A DNA stretch of 64,000 nucleotides, taken from positions 9,113,076 to 9,177,075 of the forward strand of contig OX345637.1 of the NCBI GenBank assembly GCA_947044365.1, read 5' to 3'. The first letter of the stretch is position 1. Each line of letters starts with the position of its first letter. The translations under genes and the position numbers were made by a program. The notes below the pieces were generated by a model, which did not search any database, was not told the DNA's origin, and worked only from the letters and a program-made list of their open reading frames with translations. Positions 35,138 to 48,082 of this stretch are shown in pieces. Source of the DNA: Petrosia ficiformis (Eukaryota > Porifera > Demospongiae > Haplosclerida > Petrosiidae).

Positions 35138-37581
35138 CTGATCACTGTTATCATAAACAGGTTTTACCCCTCCGTGCACTGTAAAGAAAAAATACGTAGT
35201 ATTTTAATGTATGTGATAAACCTTAATTTGAACTCTATAATAAATTACAATAATAATGATCTCTCACTTGTTTCCTGTGAGAAAAGATAAATTGAAAGTA
35301 ATCATAATATATATATAAACATAATTTGTACTAACCTTTAACAACAAAGAAGATAATTATCCTAACCACTATAATGATCACTATGACAACAGCAATACCA
35401 GCAATAGCAATAGCACCACCAGGACTTTGGTTGCTAATGAATTAGATATGATTATAATGCAAACAATATCATCTTTAAAACACTTCTACAGATTATCGGA
35501 TAATTGGTAGGTCAGTAGAGGTGTTGTAACAGGTAATTCTGGTAATGTAAAATTAGAAGGAGAAATCCAATATCTGGGAATGAGCTGAAAACATCATTAC
35601 CATAATCACAGTTAAAATGTGTAAAGACTATCTTACCTATAGCAAGAGAGAAACTGTGATATTCATTAAATTGTAGGTGTGGTTCAGAAATAAATTAAAG
35701 TGGGAGTTAATCATGACTTCTGCATGGATTTTCTTTGTTATTTTCAGTTATTCTTTCGACATAGGTAAGAAATACAATTCTTAACATTATATTATTTTAA
35801 TTTGTGACAATTTTTTAGTTTATTCCCAGATATTGGATTTCTCCTGTACAAGTTCGACTATATTTTGTCCTAGGCATAGCCATAGGCCAGCTATCTATCT
35901 GTGATCATATTGTGAGACTTTTAAAGTTATTTGCTCAAAATGTTTTACTGCTACAGTACATCATAACTCAGTCAAAATAAACAAATGTAGTACAGCAATA
36001 GTTTCTTGGCTGTGTTATACAAGATACTTTTGTATAACACAGTCTTAAAAGATAAAGAAAAAAATAAAGAAGGAAAAAGAATCCCTATAATTGCTTGGTA
36101 GTTACATTGTATTCTTCTTTCTGAATTGAAACACATATTAATTATTATTTTCCGCTACAAAAGTAGTTTCACTACTTCTGTGTCAGTCTTTCATCTAGAT
36201 CAATATCTACAAGTTGTCTTCTTCATGCTATTATGTATTATTATCATTAGCTCATCATTTACATGCCACACACATTAATTAATCACATCCACTGACTGCA
36301 TTAAATATGTGAAACTGACACAAGCTAATATAATTAAGTGAGTGATCCCCACCATAAACAGATCTATGTATGCTCTATGATCTTGATTGCTTGTTTGAAT
36401 GCAACTTCAATAGACAGTTACAATATTTTCATATGCAATTCTTGCTTGATCAGGCTTGCCCCTCTGATGATTATCATCTGTCTAGTTATAATTAACCATC
36501 ATAGTGATGACCCGTTGGGACATAACAACAACTATAAACCAACAGTTGGTTGTTGAATTAATCTTGTGATGGTACATTAGTATGGCAAAGATAGGAATGA
36601 ATTCACTTCCTACATGTAGTTACATGTATTTACCACATATTGCAAAAAAGAAAAGACATTCCACACTTACACTCCATGAGACACCTATGTTACCGGAATT
36701 ATTTGTACTACCATTGAACAGTTCATAATCTAACTCAAGACTTGATGGAACTGAAAAAAAAATACTCATAATGGTATTTACATAACTAACACACTTACCA
36801 TCCAGTATGAACCACATAGATTCACTGTGTTGTCCAGTTCTATTAACAATATCAACAGCTGCTACACTAACACAATACTGTGTGGATGAATCATGATTAA
36901 CTGGTACATCCAGTGTTACACTGGTATCAGTAGATGTGATCTCAGTATCACTAGTAGTTGAGTTAATAGTGTAATTTGTAACACACTGAGAAGAAACACT
37001 AGGAGGTGACCAGGATAGAATAACTGATGTAAGAGTATAAGAAGATAACAAGAGATTCAGAGGAGATGAAGGAATAGCTAAATAGAGAGGAAAATGAAAG
37101 TAAATTATTAATCATTATTCTAGTAATCATACCTGCTATATTGATGACACATTCTTTACTATCTACACCTGATGTCTCACACTCTATAGTATAATCTCCA
37201 ATATTTGACTGAACAGTGAATGATATGTTTGATATAAGAGGATTAGTGTTGGATATCAGGACTGTACTGATGTCAGGTGCACCATCTATGTCAGCAGAAA
37301 TATTTACTGTATCACCTGAGAGATATGATTGTGTATCTAATTCAGACATGGTCTCATCACTTATCCTCCATCTAAGAGATGCACCAGCTGTACACTGATA
37401 CTCTACTTGTTGAGAAAGACAAAAATCTGCATCACAACTGAACTCAACATTACCTACCACACCTGCATGAAAATAAATACATGCAGTAATATAATATTAT
37501 TTATATATATATAATAATAATACTAACACACCACAAATAAACAAGCAGATCAGAACAAAACACCTCAGTGTATATATACAT
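35138..37581 (-). pseudogene. Inverted receptor copy, chimeric and probably non-functional
   Basis: Minus-strand exons with good splice sites: Ig 37133-37462, FN3 36799-37077, linker 36671-36750. The signal exon (37532-37581) has a 4-nt gain that puts its ATG out of frame; an in-frame alternative start would be at 37721, inside the opposite gene. The second FN3 and stalk exons are missing. Instead, at about 35873 the copy switches to foreign sequence holding an opposite-strand signal exon (35713). It is followed by a TM exon (35336-about 35433, AIAIAGIAVVIVIIIVV) and a tail exon 35138-35178 (HGGVKPVYDNSDQ). The TM exon is 2 nt out of register with its relatives. The Ig and FN3 exons are intact and diverged from their neighbours, so it could still donate sequence by gene conversion. 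Confidence 0.62.
35713..35873 (+). pseudogene. Isolated intact signal exon plus truncated Ig exon
   Basis: ATG at 35713 encodes MTSAWIFFVIFSYSFDI with donor GTAAG at 35765. Acceptor TTTTTTAG at 35818 starts an Ig exon (VYSQILDFSCTSSTIFCP) that stops abruptly at about 35873, where it joins sequence homologous to the first pair's intron (28540 region). The same arrangement is repeated at 42962-43122. It is the best-preserved 5' end of the gene type whose body is at 50976-53354. Confidence 0.72.
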
Positions 37582-37664
37582 CTCCTTCGAAAAATGGCTC
37601 CTTTGCTAATAATTTTTAAGGGGCGTTGCCTAGTCCGTAGGTGCAGGTGCCGCCCCTTCGCAAA
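37582..37664. promoter_or_regulatory. 83-bp divergent start region with GC-box-like palindrome
   Basis: Contains AAGGGGCG (37618-37625) and its inverse CGCCCCTT (37651-37658) flanking a 25-bp spacer. This is one of the few GC-rich spots in the window. It lies between the inverted copy's old start (37579-37581) and the plus-strand ATG (37665). The 44824-44906 region is nearly identical. A bidirectional promoter is inferred. Confidence 0.55.
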
Positions 37665-40600
37665 ATGTTGAAAGTAGTGCTTGTGTTCTGTCTCATTCAG
37701 CGTGAGAAAATTATGTTGCATCTGTAAAATATAGCTATATAATATAATTATATATTATATATTAGTATATATTAAGTATATTAAAGTATTTAGTAATATC
37801 ATAATTATTTTCATTACAATACAGACTCTTCTGCGAATGTTGAGTTCAGCTGTGATGCAGAACTTTGTCTTTCTCAACAAGTAGAGTATCAGTGTACAGC
37901 TGATTCACCTCTTAGATGGAGGATAAGTGATGAGACCATGTTTGAATTAGATTCACGACCATATCTATCAGGTGATACAGTAAATATTCCTGGTATCATA
38001 TCAGGTGCACCTGACTTCAGTACAGTTCTGATATCAAGCACTAATCCTCTTATATCAAACATATCATTCACTGTTCAGTCAAGAATTGAAGATTATATTA
38101 TAGAGTGTGAGACACCAGGTGTAGATAGTAAAGAATGTGTCATCAATATAGGAGGTATGATTACTAGAATAGTGATTAATAATTACTTTCATTTTCTCTC
38201 TTTATTTAGCTATTCCCTCATCTCCATGGAATCTCTTGTTATCTTCTTATACTCTTACATCAGTTATTCTATCCTGGTCACCTCCTAGTGTTTCTTCTCA
38301 GTGTGTTATAAGTTACACTATTAACTCAACTACTAGTGATACTGAGATCACATCTACTGATACCAGTGTAACACTGGATGTACCACTTAATCATGATTCA
38401 TCCTCACAGTATTGTGTTAGTGTAGCAGCTGTTGATATTGTTAATAGAACTGGGCAACACAGTGAATCTATGTGCTTCATACTGGACGGTAAGTGTGTTA
38501 GTCACATGTATACACCATTGTGAGTATTCTCTTTTTTAGTTCCAGGAAGTCTTGAGTTAGATTATGAACTGTTCAATGGTAGTACAAATAATACTGTTAA
38601 TATAGGTGTCTCATGGAGTGTGAGTTGGTTGTGGCATACATTTTCCTTCATTCAGTTTGACAGAGCTATTATATAATCTCGTTATGTATTTTTAAATATG
38701 TATCAGAGAGCACAATAAGTACTCTCTATGTAGGAATGGCCTAATAAAGAATGGTCACCTATACATTTCAATTGCAGTAGATCTGTCAAAATATCTTCTA
38801 CAGAGAAATAAGAAACATATACCTTATATACTAGAACATTGCATTTATTGACTATGTAATAGTTAAAGCACTGCTCCAGTATATAAAGGATGTTTAATCC
38901 TTAGAGGTGTTAATCCACCCATCTATCATATATTAAGTATATTAAAGTAGGTTCTGTGCATGTCACTATACATCATTGAAAAGTCAATGTTATGAGGTTT
39001 AAATATTATGTGCAGTTTGAACTGTTCCACCTGCTGAGTCAGCATGTAATATAACCCTATAATAATGATTAAATTCCACCAGTGATGTGTCCTCTAATTA
39101 ATTTAATGTACAATGAAGAAGTAATTAGAAATTATGATCAATTAACTTTAGTAGCATACTTTTTAATCTTTTAAATGCTATCATTTATTTAGTCTGATCA
39201 GTCTACACGTCCACCCATATTGAGTTATTACTTAACTCATAATGGAAGTGATAATTCTAATGAAATAGCCATCAATACTACATCATATCTTATTGAAGAT
39301 TTAATGAAGGGTAGATGTTACTCAATTAGTGTATTTGCTGAAAATGTGTTAGGAAACAACACAGCTACTGAAGTGATAGTTTGTAAGTATAATTTAATGA
39401 GAATATTACCATTAATACTATCACCCTAATGATTATAAGTAGAACTACATGTATAACAGTTTGCATACATGTAACATGTAATATTCTTTTCAAATTACAG
39501 CTGTTCCTTCGGTGATCCCATCCACTTCATCAAATGTTATATCACCTACTACTCTTACTACCAGTTCTACTACCAGTTCTATGACTATAATTTCTTCAAC
39601 ATCCACACCAGGTAATGATGATAAACTTTTCTTCAGTCCAGTAGTGTATTAATATCATAGTTATTATATTATAATAACTATGATAATTATTAATAGACTA
39701 TTACTAATACAAAGGGATTGAGACACTATTACACTAATATAAATGGTTTAGAACACACTAGTATGTACTACTACTATGTACTAATTACTAATACAAAGGG
39801 ACTGACTTACAAATCATTTAATATTCTATATGCTACCATGGCAACTATTTGATGCAGCTAGGTATATATTTTGCACATAAAGATATAAGTTATATAAACT
39901 TGTAGGGCTGAGGGGTATATCGACATGAACCTCTGAACACCAGTAGGTAGAATATCTGGCATATACACTTGCAGTGTTCTGCCCAGAATATTTCGAGTGG
40001 TGGTTGGATTCTAGCTTGCATTTAGCACTGTTCATCCAGTTTATACTTAATACTATCTCAATAGCCTATAAATGTATTATCTGAGAGGTGGTTATAGAGG
40101 TGAATGGTTAATTCATCTAAGAGGTGGTTAATTCATCTGAGAGGTGGTTATAGAGGTGAATGATTAATTCATCTAAGAGGTGGTTAATTCATCTGAGAGG
40201 TGGTTATAGAGGTGAATGATTAATTCATCTAAGAGGTGGTTAATTCATCTGAGAGGTGGTTATTCCTGACCAGTGCCGACCAGTGTGGGCAGAACACTGA
40301 ACATGGTTTATATAATACATGTATAATATTATATAGTGATTTTAAACAAAGCAAGTTTTGATGAGGTGTGTATGCTCAATATATAGTGTATTTTCATTCA
40401 CTATATACTAGTTTTTGTATGCACACACACAGTAAAACACAGAGTCACACACACAGTAACACATAGAGTCACACACACACACACACATACATAGTCACAC
40501 AGACATATCACTCACAGCACAAACTCATACACATACACACACACACACAGTTACATGCTATTATTGTTATTCCTCAGTGTGTTCTTCTTTCTTCACACCA

Positions 40601-41177
40601 GTAATACTAAGTGTTGTTTTGACATTCATACTAACAGCAGTAATCTCATACATACCAAAATACATGCTAGTTATGTTGTTTTGAAAATACCTAATAACTT
40701 ATAATAAATGAGGTAACAACTACCGGTTGAATAATCAATTCATATTTACAATCTATATGTATGCTGTTCAGTTGTAAAGGTCATAACAGTTTGATTATAA
40801 TAGTGTCCATTGCTTTACCTGATATCCTCATGCTATAATACCAGCCTGCATGTGTCTATAATGTGTCCATCTGGATACCTATGAACGCACGCACATCCTT
40901 CCTATTCTTTTATTATTCTTTTCCAGCTTGTACTTCTTACTCCACATCAATAGTACTCAGTGTTGTTTTGACATTCATACTAACAGCAGTAATCTCAGTT
41001 ATTATAAGTTCTCTAGTGACATTCCTCTGTACTAAAAGCTATTATTCAAAATCTCAGGAACCCAAACCTGTTGAACAGGTTCCAATGTATGAGGTTGTAG
41101 AGAACATACCTTCTATACCTCAAACCACTAACATGTCACTAACTACTAATCCAGCGTATGGTCCTGTTCAACATTAG
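37665..41177 (+). CDS. Ig/FN3 receptor with NPxY tail, 7 exons, 425 aa
   Basis: Exons: 37665-37701, 37825-38154, 38210-38488, 38540-38619, 39193-39382, 39501-39611 and 40927-41177 (1278 nt, phases consistent). The signal peptide is MLKVVLVFCLIQ, followed by Ig, FN3, linker, FN3-like, a Ser/Thr stalk shortened relative to the 30326 gene, TM and the same MYEVV...NPAYGPVQH tail. The last exon is identical in protein to that of 30326-33928. The Ig exon differs from the 44907 gene only at replacement sites. The second copy of the CAGTGTTCT element (39972-40299) and the dead TM-exon fragment (about 40600-40660) are in intron 6. Confidence 0.83.
39972..40299. mobile_element. CAGTGTTCT-ended element in intron 6, three 56-bp units
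   Basis: Same insertion as 32781-33052 at the equivalent position, with one additional 56-bp subrepeat. This is a copy-number change since the block was duplicated. Confidence 0.85.
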
Positions 41178-41533
41178 AAGGATTTTACAAAATGCATTTC
41201 ACTTATTGTCATTGTTTTTTTCTTTAATAATTATAATAATTATTTTAAAATTGATATCACTGTTGTATTTGCAGAATTTGGTTTTAATTCATTTATTTCT
41301 GTATGGAAATAGTTTTATGAATTTTAATTTTAGTTATACTAAACCTACTATCAACCATTGTGGTTACTTGTATGTGTTTAATATAAATTATACCATATGT
41401 CAGGCAATACAAATAAACAATGTCCATCTGCTTTACATAATATATAATAATCGTACATTCATGTTTTCTTATCATAACATGAAAATCCATATAAAATGAC
41501 CATTGTTTATGTGTGTTATAAATTATTATCATG

Positions 41534-41690
41534 ATGTCTTCATGGCTGAATACATTTCAGTCATTTTCTTGATATAGGTAAGATGTATTGTTCAAATCAT
41601 TTTAACTAATAATTGTCTAATTTGTTCCCAGATAATGCATACATGAGTTTTTCTTTTACAAGGTCAAATACATTTTGTCCTATCGTGTTC
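41534..41690 (+). pseudogene. Decayed 5' receptor fragment, second copy
   Basis: Copy of 34285-34440 within the tandem block, differing by a few bases (TTTTACAAGGTCAAATACATT). It has the same in-frame stop and lost acceptor. Confidence 0.62.
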
Positions 41691-42386
41691 ATCTTTGATT
41701 GCTCTTGAAATGTAGAAATATATTTTCATGAACAAGATTCTGATGTTTTAAAGATGATATCTGGCCATCTAGAAGGAATTGTTATGGTAAAACACGCGAT
41801 CGATATCAAATGTTATGTGTGTATCAAAACGTACCTATATGTATTAACAGAGATTTCAGGTCATCACTTGCAATTAAATTTATGGCAGCCATTTTTTAAA
41901 TCCAGGCCATCCCTATATAAGGAGTAGTACAATACTCTCTGATACAATGGAGATTATCACCTTTTATACATTCTACGATTAGAGATTTTGGAATATTAAA
42001 CATTCTTGGGATGCATAATAATATTATATGTAAACAATGACTGTAATTATTTACATGAATAATGCACAGTAGAAGTAAGGTAATTGTATGTATTCAGAAT
42101 GTGTTGAACTATAGGATGACTCACAATAGGCCAATTATCATAACATAAGCACTTATGGTAAGAATATATAATCTATATAATGTAAGATGTTGAAAGTATT
42201 CAACTTCATATGGAATATAAGTAGATTATGACATACTATACAGAAAATATGCAAGTCCTTACGTTGTGTTGATTGCCCTAGTGTGAATCAGCCTTAATAA
42301 ATATGCACAAATATGTCAGAAGGTAACATGTACGGTATGTAATATGCAGTCAAATAATCCTAGCATAGGGATACAAGACTACGTAC

Positions 42387-44823
42387 CTGATCACTGTTAT
42401 CATAAACAGGTTTTACCCCTCCGTGCACTGTAAAGAAAAAATACGTAGTATTTTAATGTATGTGATAAACCTTAATTTGAACTCTATAATAAATTACAAT
42501 AATAATGATCTCTCACTTGTTTCCTGTGAGAAAAGATAAATTGAAAGTAATCATAATATATATATAAACATAATTTGTACTAACCTTTAACAACAAAGAA
42601 GATAATTATCCTAACCACTATAATGATCACTATGACAACAGCAATACCAGCAATAGCAATAGCACCACCAGGACTTTGGTTGCTAATGAATTAGATATGA
42701 TTATAATGCAAACAATATCATCTTTAAAACACTTCTACAGATTATCGGATAATTGGTAGGTCAGTAGAGGTGTTGTAACAGGTAATTCTGGTAATGTAAA
42801 ATTAGAAGGAGAAATCCAATATCTGGGAATGAGCTGAAAACATCATTACCATAATCACAGTTAAAATGTGTAAAGACTATCTTACCTATAGCAAGAGAGA
42901 AACTGTGATATTCATTAAATTGTAGGTGTGGTTCAGAAATAAATTAAAGTGGGAGTTAATCATGACTTCTGCATGGATTTTCTTTGTTATTTTCAGTTAT
43001 TCTTTCGACATAGGTAAGAAATACAATTCTTAACATTATATTATTTTAATTTGTGACAATTTTTTAGTTTATTCCCAGATATTGGATTTCTCCTGTACAA
43101 GTTCGACTATATTTTGTCCTAGGCATAGCCATAGGCCAGCTATCTATCTGTGATCATATTGTGAGACTTTTAAAGTTATTTGCTCAAAATGTTTTACTGC
43201 TACAGTACATCATAACTCAGTCAAAATAAACAAATGTAGTACAGCAATAGTTTCTTGGCTGTGTTATACAAGATACTTTTGTATAACACAGTCTTAAAAG
43301 ATAAAGAAGGAAAAAGAATCCCTATAATTGCTTGGTAGTTACATTGTATTCTTCTTTCTGAATTGAAACACATATTAATTATTATTTTCCGCTACAAAAG
43401 TAGTTTCACTACTTCTGTGTCAGTCTTTCATCTAGATCAATATCTACAAGTTGTCTTCTTCATGCTATTATGTATTATTATCATTATTATCATCATTTAC
43501 ATGCCACACACATTAATTGATCACATCCACTGACTTCGTTAAATATGTGAAACTGACACAAGCTAATATAATTAAGTGAGTGATCCCCACCATAAACAGA
43601 TCTATGTATGCTCTATGATCTTGATTGCTTGTTTGAATGCAACTTCAATAGACAGTTACAATATTTTCATATGCAATTCTTGCTTGATCAGGCTTGCCCC
43701 TCTCATGATTATCATCTGTCTAGTTATAATTAACCATCATAGTGATGACCCGTTGGGACATAACAACAACTATAAACCAACAGTTGGTTGTTGAATTAAT
43801 CTTGTGATGGTACATTAGTATGGCAAAGATAGGAATGAATTCACTTCCTACATGTAGTTACATGTATTTACCACATATTGCAAAAAAGAAAAGACATTCC
43901 ACACTTACACTCCATGAGACACCTATGTTACCGGTATTATTTGTACTACCATTGAACAGTTCATAATCTAACTCAAGACTTGATGGAACTGAAAAAAAAT
44001 ACTCATAATGGTATTTACATAACTAACACACTTACCATCCAGTATGAACCACATAGAATCACTGTGTTGTCCAGTTCTATTAACACTATCAACAGCTGCT
44101 ACACTAACACAATACTGTGTGGATGCATCATGATTAACTGGTACATCCAGTGTTACACTGGTATCAGTAGATGTGATCTCAGTATCACTAGTAGTTGAGT
44201 TAATAGTGTAATTTGTAACACACTGAGAAGAAACACTAGGAGGTGACCAGGATAGAATAACTGATGTAAGAGTATAAGAAGATAACAAGAGATTCAGAGG
44301 AGATGAAGGAATAGCTAAATAGAGAGAAAAATGAAAGTAAATTATTAATCATTATTTTAGTAATCATACCTGCTATATTGATGACACATTCTTTACTATC
44401 TACACCTGATGTCTCACACTCTATAGTATAATCTCCAATATTTGACTGAACAGTGAATGATATGTTTGATATAAGAGGATTAGTGTTGGATATCAGGACT
44501 GTACTGATGTCAGGTGCACCATCTATGTCAGCAGAAATATTTACTGTATCACCTGAGAGATATGATTGTGTATCTAATTCAGACATGGTCTCATCACTTA
44601 TCCTCCATCTAAGAGATGCACCAGCTGTACACTGCACTGATACTCAACTTGTTGAGAAAGACAAAAATCTGCATCACAACTGAACTCAACATTACCTACC
44701 ACACCTGCATGAAAATAAATACATGCAGTAATATAATATTATATATATATATATAATAATAATACTAACACACCACAAATAAACAAGTAGATCAGAACAA
44801 AACACCTCAGTGTATATATACAT
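42387..44823 (-). pseudogene. Inverted receptor copy with a 5-nt frameshift
   Basis: Tandem copy of 35138-37581. Minus-strand segments are signal 44774-44823, Ig 44370-44704, FN3 44036-44314, linker 43909-43988, then the same chimeric TM and tail region. The Ig exon is 335 nt instead of 330: a duplicated CACTG at about 44634-44638 shifts the frame just after the first Ig cysteine. With the out-of-frame start and missing FN3-2 and stalk exons, it cannot encode the receptor. Confidence 0.72.
42962..43122 (+). pseudogene. Isolated signal exon plus truncated Ig exon, second copy
   Basis: Essentially identical to 35713-35873, with the same breakpoint into inverted-copy intron sequence. Confidence 0.7.
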
Positions 44824-44906
44824 CTCCTTCGAAAAATGGCTCCTTTGCTAATAATTTTTAAGGGGCGTTGCCTAGTCCGTAGGTGCAGGTGCCGCCCCTT
44901 CGCAAA

Positions 44907-47702
44907 ATGTTGAAAGTAGTGCTTGTGTTCTGTCTCATTCAGCGTGAGAAAATTATGTTGCATCTGTAAAATATAGCTATATAATATAATTATATATTAT
45001 ATATTAGTATATATTAAGTATATTAAAGTATTTAGTAATATCATAATTATTTTCATTACAATACAGACTCTTCTGCGAATGTTGAGTTCAGCTGTGATGC
45101 AGAACTTTGTCTTTCTCAACAAATAGAGTATCAGTGTACAGCTGATTCACCTCTTAGATGGAGGATAAGGGATGAGACCATGTCTGAATTAGATACACGA
45201 CCATATCTATCAGGTGATACAGTAAATCTTTCTGGTGTCATAGATGGTGCACCTGACTTCAGTACAGTTCTGATATCAAGCACTAATCCTCTTATATCAA
45301 ACATATCATTCACTGTTCAGTCAAGTATTGGAGATTATATTATAGAGTGTGAGACACCAGATGTAGATAGTAAAGAATGTGTCATCAATATAGGAGGTAT
45401 GATTACTAGAATAGTGATTAATAATTACTTTCATTTTCTCTCTTTATTTAGCTATTCCCTCATCTCCATGGAATCTCTTGTTATCTTCTTATACTCTTAC
45501 ATCAGTTATTCTATCCTGGTCACCTCCTAGTGTTTCTTCTCAGTGTGTTATAAGTTACACTATTAACTCAACTACTAGTGATACTGAGATCACATCTACT
45601 GATACCAGTGTAACACTGGATGTACCACTTAATCATGATTCGTCCTCACAGTATTGTGTTAGTGTAGCAGCTGTTGATATTGTTAATAGAACTGGGCAAC
45701 ACAGTGAATCTATGTGCTTCATACCGGACGGTAAGTGTGTTAGTCACATGTATACACCATTGTGAGTATTCTCTTTTTTAGTTCCAGGAAGTCTTGAGTT
45801 AGATTATGAACTGTTCAATGGTAGTACAAATAATACTGGTAATATAGGTGTCTCATGGAGTGTGAGTTGGTTGTGGCATACATTTTCCTTCATTCAGTTT
45901 GACAGAGCTATTATATAATCTCGTTATGTATTTTTAAATATGTATCAGAGAGCACAATAAGTACTCTCTATGTAGGAATGGCCTAATAAAGAATGGTCAC
46001 CTATACATTTCAATTGCAGTAGATCTGTCAAAATATCTTCTACAGAGAAATAAGAAACATATGCCAGAACATTGCATTTATTCACTATGTAATAGTTCAA
46101 GCACTGCTCCAGTATATAAAGGATGTTTAATCCTGAGAGGTGTTAATCCACCCATCTATCATATATTAAGTATATTAAAGGACAGAGGAGGTTCTGTGCA
46201 TGTCACTATACATCATTGAAATGTTAATGTTATGAGGTTTAAATATTATGTGCAGCTTGAACTGTTCTACCTGCTGAGTCAGCATGTAATATAACCCTCT
46301 AATAATGATTAAATTCTACCAGTGATGTGTGCACAACCTCCTCTAATTAATGGAGTACACATTTAATGTACAATGAAAAAGCAATTAGAAGTTATGATCA
46401 AATAACTTTAGTAGATTAATCTTTTAATGCTATGAATAATTTTGTTATCATTTATTTAGTCTGATCAGTCTACTCGTCCACCCATATTGAGTTATTACTT
46501 AACTCATAATGGAAGTGACGATTCTGATGAAATAGCCATCAATACTACATCATATCTTATTGAAGATGTAATGAAGGGTAGATGTTACTCAATTAGTGTG
46601 TTTGCCGAAAATGTGTTAGGAAACAACACAGCTACTGAAGTGATAGTTTGTAAGTATAGTTTAATGAGAATATTATCACTATCCATTAATACTATCACCC
46701 TAATGATTATAAGTAAACAGTAACAGTTTGCATACATTTAAACATGTAATATTCTTTTAAAATTACAGCTGTTCCTCTGGTGATCCCATCAACTTCATCA
46801 AATGTTATATCACCTACTACTCTTACTACCAGTTCTATGACTATAGTTTCTTCAACATCCATACCAGGTAATGATGGTAAACTTTTATTCAGTCCAATAG
46901 TGTATTAATATCATAGTTATTATAATAACTATGATAAATAATTATTAATAGACTATTACTAATAAAAAGGGACTGAGACACTATTACACTAATATAAATG
47001 TTTGGGAACACACTAGTATGTACTACTACTATATACTAATTACTAATACAAAGGGTCTGACTTACAAATCATCTAATATTAACAATATATATATATGTTG
47101 TATACTATGCTACCGTGGCAATTATTTGATGTGGCTAGGTGCATATTTTGCACATAAAGATATAATAATTATATAAACTTGTAGGGCTGAGGGGTATATC
47201 AACACAAACTTCTGAACACCAGCAGGTGGAATATCTGGCATATACACATGGTTTATAATACATGTATAATATTATTATACTGTTATTTTAAACAAAACAA
47301 TTTTTGATGAGGTGTGTATGCTCATATTGTGTATTTTCATTCACTACTAGTTTTTGTATGCACACACACAGTAACACACACACATACATAGTAACACACA
47401 CACACACACACACAGTTACATGCTATTATTCTTATTCCTCAGCATGTGCTTCTTGCTCCACATCAATAGCTCTCAGTGTTGTTTTGACATTCATACTAAC
47501 AGCAGTAATCTCAGTTATTATAAGTTCTCTAGTGACATTCCTCTGTACTAAAAGTTATTCAAAATCTCAGGAACCCAATATACAATCAAAACCTGTTGAA
47601 CAGGTTCCAATGTATGAGGTTGTAGAGAACATACCTTCTAATCCTCAAACGACTAACATGTCACTAACTACTAATCCAGCATATGGTCCTGTTCAACATT
47701 AA
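44907..47702 (+). CDS. Ig/FN3 receptor with NPxY tail, 7 exons, 424 aa
   Basis: Exons: 44907-44943, 45067-45396, 45452-45730, 45782-45861, 46460-46649, 46769-46867 and 47443-47702 (1275 nt, phases consistent). The domain order is as in the genes at 30326 and 37665. The stalk is the shortest of the three. The tail has a small insert (NIQS) before KPVEQVPMYEVV and ends NPAYGPVQH. Intron 6 lacks the CAGTGTTCT insertion, and the TM exon follows the CA repeat directly, so this copy keeps the older exon layout. One FN3-exon change replaces a Leu by Pro (FIPDG). Confidence 0.83.
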
Positions 47703-48082
47703 AAGGGTTTTACAAAATGCATTTCACTTATTGTCATTGCTTTGACTTTAGAAATAATTATTATTATAATTATAATTGTTAATTTTAAAAAAATGTGATA
47801 CCAGAATTGCAGAATTTTTTTTGTATGGGATATAGTTTTACGATTTTACTGATTTATCGTGAATTTTATTTTTACTATAAATCATTGTGGTTACTTAGTG
47901 TGTTTAATATAAATTATACTTTGTCGAAAAAATAAACACTGTCCATCTGCTGTACATAATGTAAATAGGGATATGTTTATAATAATTACACATTCATGTA
48001 TTCCTGCTATAACATGAAGATCCATATAAAAGTGTGAACATTGTTTATGCATGTTACCATAATTATATCATGATTTCTTTCT

